From assembly GCA_003641345.1 (NCBI GenBank), contig QNAD01000036.1, positions 1-10,516 of the forward strand: a stretch of 10,516 nt of DNA, read 5' to 3'. Numbering within the stretch: position 1 is the first letter of the stretch; each line of letters opens with the position of its first letter. The DNA is from Candidatus Zixiibacteriota bacterium. Its GTDB lineage: Bacteria; Zixibacteria; MSB-5A5; GN15; FEB-12. The position numbers were made by a program, and so were the translations under genes. Shown in pieces: positions 6,527 to 10,516 of this stretch. A model generated the notes under the pieces. That model was not told where the DNA came from. It saw nothing but the letters and a program-made list of their open reading frames with translations, and searched no databases.

Positions 6527-7148
6527 CAAGATTATCAAAGCCGGTTTAATTTTTGAGGATTCAAAATTACTTTTACAGATTATTTCATCTTTGAAAAATA
6601 ACCAAATAATTGTTGCTCCAACTGAAACCAGATATGGTCTTTTAGTAAGAGCTGATAATAAAACAGCTCTTGAGAACCTTTATAAAATGAAGCAAAGACC
6701 TTCGTTTATGCCAACTGCTGTTTTTGTGAAATCGCTAAAAGAAATAGATGATTTAGCTATTATGAATGAAATTTCGACCAAATTGACAAATAGATTTCTC
6801 CCTGGTCCGCTAACTTTGGTGTTAAAAGCAAAAATTGTATTCCCTGAACCGGTTGTAGTAAATAATAAAATAGGTATCCGATATTCACCTTCTGAAATTA
6901 TTAACAAGATAGTCAATTCGGTAGATTTCCCTCTTACTGCAACTTCGGCTAATCTTTCCGGCCAGAACGAAAATGAGACGATGGAAGAAATATATCAAAC
7001 TTTTGGTCAAAAAGTTGATTTTTATCTCGACGAAGGCAGGTTAAATTCGTTATCTTCCACAGTGGTTGATTGCTCGGAAAATAGATGTCATATTTTGAGA
7101 GCTGGAGCAATTGACAATAATAAAATTATGGATTTATTGAGTAAATGA
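6516..7148 (+). CDS. tsaC: Threonylcarbamoyl-AMP synthase (Sua5/YrdC/YwlC family)
   Basis: This enzyme makes threonylcarbamoyl-AMP from threonine, bicarbonate and ATP, the first step of the t6A37 modification of ANN-decoding tRNAs in the cytoplasm. The 210 residues cover the YrdC domain alone, without the C-terminal Sua5 domain. Motifs present are APTETRYGL (34-42), KMKQRP (57-62) with the conserved Lys/Arg, PGPLTLVL (96-103), GIRYSP (120-125), ATSANLSGQ (142-150), STVVD (181-185) and LRAGAI (194-199). All the usual ligand-binding segments are kept, so it is probably active. The start ATG 6516 lies within the end of the SPOR lipoprotein gene and is preceded by AGGA at 6508-6511 with a short spacing. 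Its stop overlaps the start of the phosphatase gene in ATGA. The pairing of a ywlC-type and a ywlE-type gene recalls the Bacillus ywl cluster. Confidence 0.92.
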   Translation: MKTDKIIKAGLIFEDSKLLLQIISSLKNNQIIVAPTETRYGLLVRADNKTALENLYKMKQRPSFMPTAVFVKSLKEIDDLAIMNEISTKLTNRFLPGPLTLVLKAKIVFPEPVVVNNKIGIRYSPSEIINKIVNSVDFPLTATSANLSGQNENETMEEIYQTFGQKVDFYLDEGRLNSLSSTVVDCSENRCHILRAGAIDNNKIMDLLSK

Positions 7149-7636
7149 GTAAAGCTTTTAAGATTATGTTTGTATGTACTGGTAATACCTGTCGATCTCC
7201 AATGGCTGAAGGTGCTCTCAAAATATTACTTGGAAAAGAAAGACAAGGGAAATTTGAAATTTACTCGTCAGGAACGTCGGCAGCATCCAGATTCCCAGCA
7301 ACAATGTATGCTATTGAGGCGGCAAAAATATGGGATGCTGATATTTCTATGCACAAATCACAGCCGTTAACGAAACAATTGATTGAACAGTCTGATCTGA
7401 TTTTTGCTCTTACACCCTCGCATTATAAGGAAATTGTAAAACTGAAGAAAAGTGCCAAAGAATATACATATCTGCTCAAAAAATTTCCTGAAAAGGGGGG
7501 GGATGGCGAAGGTGTTGTTGACCCGATTGGGCAGGATCTAGGCAAATACAACGAAACTTTTCTGGAAATCGGAGAAATTTTGGGCAAAATCCTTCCGGAT
7601 ATTGTAAAAAGAATTGATGAGAAAAATAATGCCTAA
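7145..7636 (+). CDS. ywlE: Low-molecular-weight phosphatase, probably protein-arginine phosphatase (YwlE-like)
   Basis: A 163-residue cytoplasmic phosphatase of the low-molecular-weight protein-tyrosine-phosphatase fold. The P-loop CTGNTCRSP is at residues 11-19, with nucleophile Cys11 and Arg17 in the CX5R arrangement, and the general-acid Asp-Pro is at 126-127 (VVDPIGQDL). The P-loop has Thr15 where tyrosine phosphatases usually have Ile (CLGNICRSP). In Bacillus YwlE that threonine favours phosphoarginine, so protein-arginine phosphatase is the better guess, though a Wzb-type tyrosine phosphatase acting on polysaccharide export is the alternative, given manC three genes upstream. Its ATG overlaps the tsaC stop by four bases (ATGA), implying translational coupling. 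A run of eight G lies inside the gene just before the general-acid loop (7495-7502). No McsB-like arginine kinase is in the window. Confidence 0.88.
   Translation: MSKAFKIMFVCTGNTCRSPMAEGALKILLGKERQGKFEIYSSGTSAASRFPATMYAIEAAKIWDADISMHKSQPLTKQLIEQSDLIFALTPSHYKEIVKLKKSAKEYTYLLKKFPEKGGDGEGVVDPIGQDLGKYNETFLEIGEILGKILPDIVKRIDEKNNA
7495..7502 (+). repeat. Homopolymer run of eight G inside the phosphatase gene
   Basis: Eight consecutive G bases, in an otherwise AT-rich sequence, cover the end of Lys117 and Gly118-Gly119. The reading frame matches the family on both sides, so length eight is the in-frame state. Such tracts can slip and could switch the gene off before its Asp-Pro catalytic loop, but a single sequence cannot show variation. 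Confidence 0.7.
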
Positions 7637-8462
7637 ATCAAGTAAATTGCAAAACCTATTGGTAATTATTCTTTGCATGGTTGGATTTTTGCCAATGTTT
7701 TTCTTTGTCTCTATTGAAATGGGGATTGCTGAAGCAAGTGTAGATTCATCGCAGATGTCAAAAGTTGAATTTGATCCATATGTTGAAAATGTAGCTTTTG
7801 GTGTAAATGAAAAATTTAGCTTTGATATAAACTATGGCTTTGTCAATGCAGGTACGGCTAATATGGAAGTAGTAAGACTCATTGATTATAAGAAAAGGCC
7901 ATGTTACCAGATTGTAACAACAGCCAATTCTAATAGTTTTTTCTCTACCTTTTATAAGGTTGAAGATAAGATTGAATCAATTGTTGATGCAATCGGAATC
8001 TTTAGCTGGCGGTTTGAAAAAAAATTAAAAGAAGGAAGTTACCGGTCTGACAGGATGTATGAATTTGACCAGAAGAACAATAAAGTATTTTATAACGAAG
8101 ACACATTGGTTGTCCCTTCGCAGGTGCAGGATGCTATATCGGTCTTATATTATATCAGAACTCAGGACTTAAAAGTTGGTGAAACGGTTAGAGTTGATAA
8201 TTTTACCGATGGCAAACTATATTCACTCGAAGTTGATATTTTGAAAAAAGAAACTATCACAGTCAAGGCGGGGACTTTTGACTGTATTGTGGTTGAACCA
8301 TTACAAAAAGGAGTGGGGGTTTTTAAAAATGAGGGGAAGCTCAAAGTTTGGTTAACAGATGATCGTCTGAAAATGCCTGTGCAAATGAAATCAAAAGTAA
8401 TTGTTGGATCAATTACCGCCGAATTGACTGATTTCCAACTGGGAGAAATAGAAAGTTTCTAA
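7617..8462 (+). CDS. Secreted DUF3108 protein
   Basis: A 281-residue exported protein of unknown function. A positive N-terminus (MRKIMPKSSK) is followed by a hydrophobic core at residues 14-33 and an AEA-S cleavage site after residue 40, a typical signal peptide. The rest is predicted beta-rich and fits DUF3108: VNEKFSFDINYGFVNAGTANM near the start of the domain (in part), YKVEDKIES, WRFEKKLKEG, then VKAGTFDCIVVEP, the family's typical xAGxFxC signature, and KVWLTDD near the end. Its likely location is the periplasm or outer membrane. The start is uncertain: TTG 7614, ATG 7617 and ATG 7629 are in frame, and all retain the signal peptide. The gene overlaps the phosphatase by about 20 bases and lies two bases before the next gene. 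Function cannot be inferred; DUF3108 proteins are often found next to envelope-biogenesis genes. Confidence 0.8.
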   Translation: MRKIMPKSSKLQNLLVIILCMVGFLPMFFFVSIEMGIAEASVDSSQMSKVEFDPYVENVAFGVNEKFSFDINYGFVNAGTANMEVVRLIDYKKRPCYQIVTTANSNSFFSTFYKVEDKIESIVDAIGIFSWRFEKKLKEGSYRSDRMYEFDQKNNKVFYNEDTLVVPSQVQDAISVLYYIRTQDLKVGETVRVDNFTDGKLYSLEVDILKKETITVKAGTFDCIVVEPLQKGVGVFKNEGKLKVWLTDDRLKMPVQMKSKVIVGSITAELTDFQLGEIESF

Positions 8463-8464
8463 GA

Positions 8465-9433
8465 ATGGTTCATTATGAGAAAAAAAACAGACCGGCTAAT
8501 TTGTCTGCGGTAAAGACTTATTCCTATAAGAAAAGAAAAAATAAAACCAACTTAAAATCGTTTGCAAAGCCATTTAATAATAGTTTGGCATTTAAATTTT
8601 TTGAATCTCTCCCCAAACAATTAAAAGCGGTTGAACTTATAGAATTTATTGATTTGACCGTAAAAGCACGAAAAAAAAACAAACCGTTTCATTTGTTGAT
8701 GGGTGCTCATACCATAAAAGTTGGATTGTCGCCTATTATAATTGATTTAATGAAACATAATATTGTCACTGGAATATCTTTTAACGGTGCTGGATTGATT
8801 CATGATCTTGAGCTTGCGTTCTGGGGTGGAACGTCTGAAGACGTCCAAAAAGGCTTGAAAGATGGTAGTTTTGGGATGGTCGAAGAGACGGCTTATTTGT
8901 TTTCCGAAGTAGTAAAGTTTGCTAAAAATAATAAAATTGGTTTGGGAGAGGCTGGTGGTAGATATATTCTTTCTCAAAAAGCTAAATATGCAAGATATTC
9001 TGTATTTGCTATGGCTTACAAATATAATTGTCCGGTTACAATTCATGTAGGGGTGGGAACTGATATCGTAGCACAACATCCAAATTTTGATGCCGCCGAA
9101 ACTGCAAGAGCATCGCATCTGGATTTTAAAATATTAGCAGAAATTTGTAAAAAAATTGATAGAGGCGGTGTTGTTGCTAATATAGGGTCAGCGGTTATAT
9201 TGCCGGAAGTTTTTTTAAAGGCTTTAACTGTGGCACGTAATTTGTCAAAAGGTAAAAGTGCTTTGACTACTGCTAATTTTGATATGATTTTGCATTATCG
9301 TCCTATGGTAAATGTGGTAACAAGACCTACAGATGAAGCCGGTAAAGGGTTCAATTTTATAGGTCATCACGAAATTATGATACCTCTTTTTGCCTGGGGC
9401 ATTAAAAATAAATATAAAAAAATAAAAGGCTAA
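8465..9433 (+). CDS. Deoxyhypusine-synthase-like protein (possible homospermidine synthase)
   Basis: A 322-residue cytoplasmic protein of the deoxyhypusine synthase fold, an NAD-dependent aminobutyl transferase. Signatures are LLMGAHTIKVGLSP (77-90), NGAGLIHDLELAFWGG (107-122), GEAGGRYI (161-168), VTIHVGVGTDIVAQHP (191-206), ANIGSAVILPEVFLKA (238-253) and, near the end, YRPMVNVVTRPTDEAGKG (278-295) with GHHEIMIPL (300-308). Eukaryotic and archaeal relatives modify eIF5A/aIF5A, which bacteria lack, so the bacterial branch must do something else. In Anabaena a homologue (SpeY) makes homospermidine from putrescine. Lys294 in GKG may correspond to the catalytic lysine of the eukaryotic enzymes, but I could not align it. 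The first 37 residues are unusually rich in Lys/Arg and are not part of the core fold. It follows the DUF3108 gene by two bases and precedes the formimidoyltransferase gene by seven. Confidence 0.85.
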   Translation: MVHYEKKNRPANLSAVKTYSYKKRKNKTNLKSFAKPFNNSLAFKFFESLPKQLKAVELIEFIDLTVKARKKNKPFHLLMGAHTIKVGLSPIIIDLMKHNIVTGISFNGAGLIHDLELAFWGGTSEDVQKGLKDGSFGMVEETAYLFSEVVKFAKNNKIGLGEAGGRYILSQKAKYARYSVFAMAYKYNCPVTIHVGVGTDIVAQHPNFDAAETARASHLDFKILAEICKKIDRGGVVANIGSAVILPEVFLKALTVARNLSKGKSALTTANFDMILHYRPMVNVVTRPTDEAGKGFNFIGHHEIMIPLFAWGIKNKYKKIKG

Positions 9434-9440
9434 AATTTTT

Positions 9441-10516
9441 ATGGCTAAGTTAGTAGAATGTGTACCGAATTTTTCTGAAGGACGTCGTCCGGAAGTCCTT
9501 GACGCAATCTGTGAAGCGATTACATCAGTTGAAGGCGTGACCCTTCTTGATCATGAAATGGATGCTGATCATAATCGGGCAGTAGTAACATTTGTATGTC
9601 ATCCCAATCAGGCAGTGGAAGCTGCTTTTAGAGGATACCAAAAAGCGGCTGAACTTATTGACATGACTACTCATCAGGGAGAACATCCCAGGATGGGCGC
9701 ATGCGATGTTTGTCCATTTATTCCGTTATCGGAAGTAACAATTGAAGATGCGGTTGAGTTAGCTAACAAATTAGGTAAAAAAGTTGGCGAGGAATTAAAC
9801 ATACCGGTTTACCTGTATGAAGATGCCGCTTCTACGCCAAAAAGAAAAAATTTGGCTAAAGTTAGAAAAGGGGAATACGAAGGAATTAGGGATAGTATCG
9901 AAACCGATTCTTCAAAAAAGCCGGATTATGGTCCGTCCAAAATGAATCTCAAGTCCGGTTCGACTGCTATAGGTGTTAGATTTCCACTGGTTGCTTTTAA
10001 TGCATATCTTGATACCAATAAAAAATGGATAGCCGATAAAATTGCCGATGCTGTACGGTCTCTTCGGGGAGGTTACCGTTTTGTTAAAGCTCTCGGTTTT
10101 GAAATTAAAGAACGAGACCAGGTTCAGATTTCAATGAATCTTGTTAATTATCCTAAAACCCCGGTGTTCAGAGTATTTGAAACAATCAAATCAGAAGCAG
10201 CTCGATATGGAGTTAATGTAACTTCATCGGAAATAATCGGTTTAGTCCCAAATGAAGCCATTTTGGATGTAGCTGATTTTTATCTGCGTTTGGAAAATTT
10301 TTCAAAAGAACAGATTCTGGAACAAAAACTTCAGGATGCCGGTGGCGGCTCTGCTCAACAAGAATCATTCTACGATGAAGTTGCTTCATCGTCGCCTGCT
10401 CCGGGCGGGGGGTCTGTTGCCGCAGCATCGGGTGCTTTAGCCGCGGCGTTGTCGGCGATGGTTTGTCGTTTAACAGTCGGGAAAAAATCCTACGCTAAAG
10501 TCAAAGATGAATTGTC
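9441..10516 (+). CDS. ftcD: Glutamate formimidoyltransferase-cyclodeaminase (3' end outside window)
   Basis: The frame is open from ATG 9441 to the window end, giving 358 residues of a longer protein. The formimidoyltransferase domain moves the formimino group from N-formimino-glutamate (from histidine breakdown) to tetrahydrofolate. It starts AKLVECVPNFSEGR (2-15) and contains HQGEHPRMGACDVCPFIP (78-95), in which His82 has the same residue number as the catalytic histidine of the mammalian enzyme. The C-terminal subdomain includes STAIGVRFPLVAFNAYL and SEIIGLVPNEA. After a short linker, a second domain begins near residue 310: SPAPGGGSVAAASGALAAAL is the start of formimidoyl-THF cyclodeaminase (FtcD/FchA type), which releases ammonia to form methenyl-THF. 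The gene is thus a fused bifunctional enzyme. AAAAGG (9424-9429) lies 11 bases before the ATG, a loose ribosome binding site. No other histidine-utilisation gene is visible nearby. Confidence 0.93.
   Translation, partial: MAKLVECVPNFSEGRRPEVLDAICEAITSVEGVTLLDHEMDADHNRAVVTFVCHPNQAVEAAFRGYQKAAELIDMTTHQGEHPRMGACDVCPFIPLSEVTIEDAVELANKLGKKVGEELNIPVYLYEDAASTPKRKNLAKVRKGEYEGIRDSIETDSSKKPDYGPSKMNLKSGSTAIGVRFPLVAFNAYLDTNKKWIADKIADAVRSLRGGYRFVKALGFEIKERDQVQISMNLVNYPKTPVFRVFETIKSEAARYGVNVTSSEIIGLVPNEAILDVADFYLRLENFSKEQILEQKLQDAGGGSAQQESFYDEVASSSPAPGGGSVAAASGALAAALSAMVCRLTVGKKSYAKVKDEL

Noticed and set aside
7170..7370. Alternative + frame inside the phosphatase gene
   Set aside because: It overlaps the P-loop coding region in another frame, has no ribosome site and no recognisable protein features.
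8671..8680. A9C run matching a -1 frameshift slippery site (A AAA AAC in phase)
   Set aside because: The -1 frame ends after about 22 codons at a TGA, no downstream stimulatory stem was evident, and the zero frame carries the complete enzyme. AT-rich composition explains the run.
8747..9118. Minus-strand open frame of 123 codons
   Set aside because: It lies wholly inside the deoxyhypusine-synthase-like gene, whose + strand motifs are conserved; the antisense product has no recognisable features and is a coding shadow.
10213..10428. Minus-strand open frame of 71 codons
   Set aside because: It is antisense to ftcD across the well-conserved linker and cyclodeaminase start, with no ribosome site or recognisable motif.

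Overview
This is a compact, AT-rich stretch of bacterial chromosome with every gene on the + strand and almost no intergenic space. It holds eleven protein-coding genes, the first and last cut by the window edges. I see no RNA genes, insertion sequences, CRISPR arrays or phage genes. A Gram-negative envelope is suggested by a SPOR-domain lipoprotein and a secreted DUF3108 protein. Ferredoxin-linked keto-acid oxidation points to an anaerobic, amino-acid-fermenting lifestyle. Shine-Dalgarno sequences are weak or absent at several starts. This set of genes resembles the FCB-type or candidate phyla (Zixibacteria, Cloacimonadota, Marinimicrobia, Bacteroidota relatives), but that placement is a low-confidence impression from gene content only.

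Region 1 (1-4768) looks like one operon for energy-conserving breakdown of 2-keto acids. It encodes indolepyruvate:ferredoxin oxidoreductase alpha (iorA, 3' part) and beta (iorB), a butyrate kinase (buk), and two adjacent, strongly diverged phosphate butyryltransferase-family proteins. Read as a pathway, a transaminated amino acid (aromatic or branched-chain keto acid) is oxidised to acyl-CoA with reduced ferredoxin. The acyl-CoA is converted to acyl-phosphate, and the kinase makes ATP and releases the carboxylic acid. The two Ptb proteins keep different parts of the family's conserved sequence, which suggests a two-subunit enzyme or a repurposed paralog. This is the most interesting point in the window.

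A 71-base gap (4769-4839) separates the two regions. It holds a possible sigma-70-like promoter and a small hairpin that includes the ribosome binding site of the next gene.

Region 2 (4840-10516) is a tightly packed mixed operon with overlapping or nearly abutting genes. Its order is mannose-1-phosphate guanylyltransferase (manC, TTG start), a SPOR-domain lipoprotein, a Sua5/YrdC threonylcarbamoyl-AMP synthase, a YwlE-like low-molecular-weight phosphatase (probably a protein-arginine phosphatase), a secreted DUF3108 protein, a deoxyhypusine-synthase-like protein (possibly a homospermidine synthase), and a formimidoyltransferase-cyclodeaminase cut off at the window end. The genes serve sugar-nucleotide supply, the envelope, tRNA modification, phosphoprotein turnover, polyamine metabolism and one-carbon/histidine catabolism. 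No single pathway unites them, so this looks like a housekeeping gene string with one possible amino-acid/nitrogen link at its 3' end.
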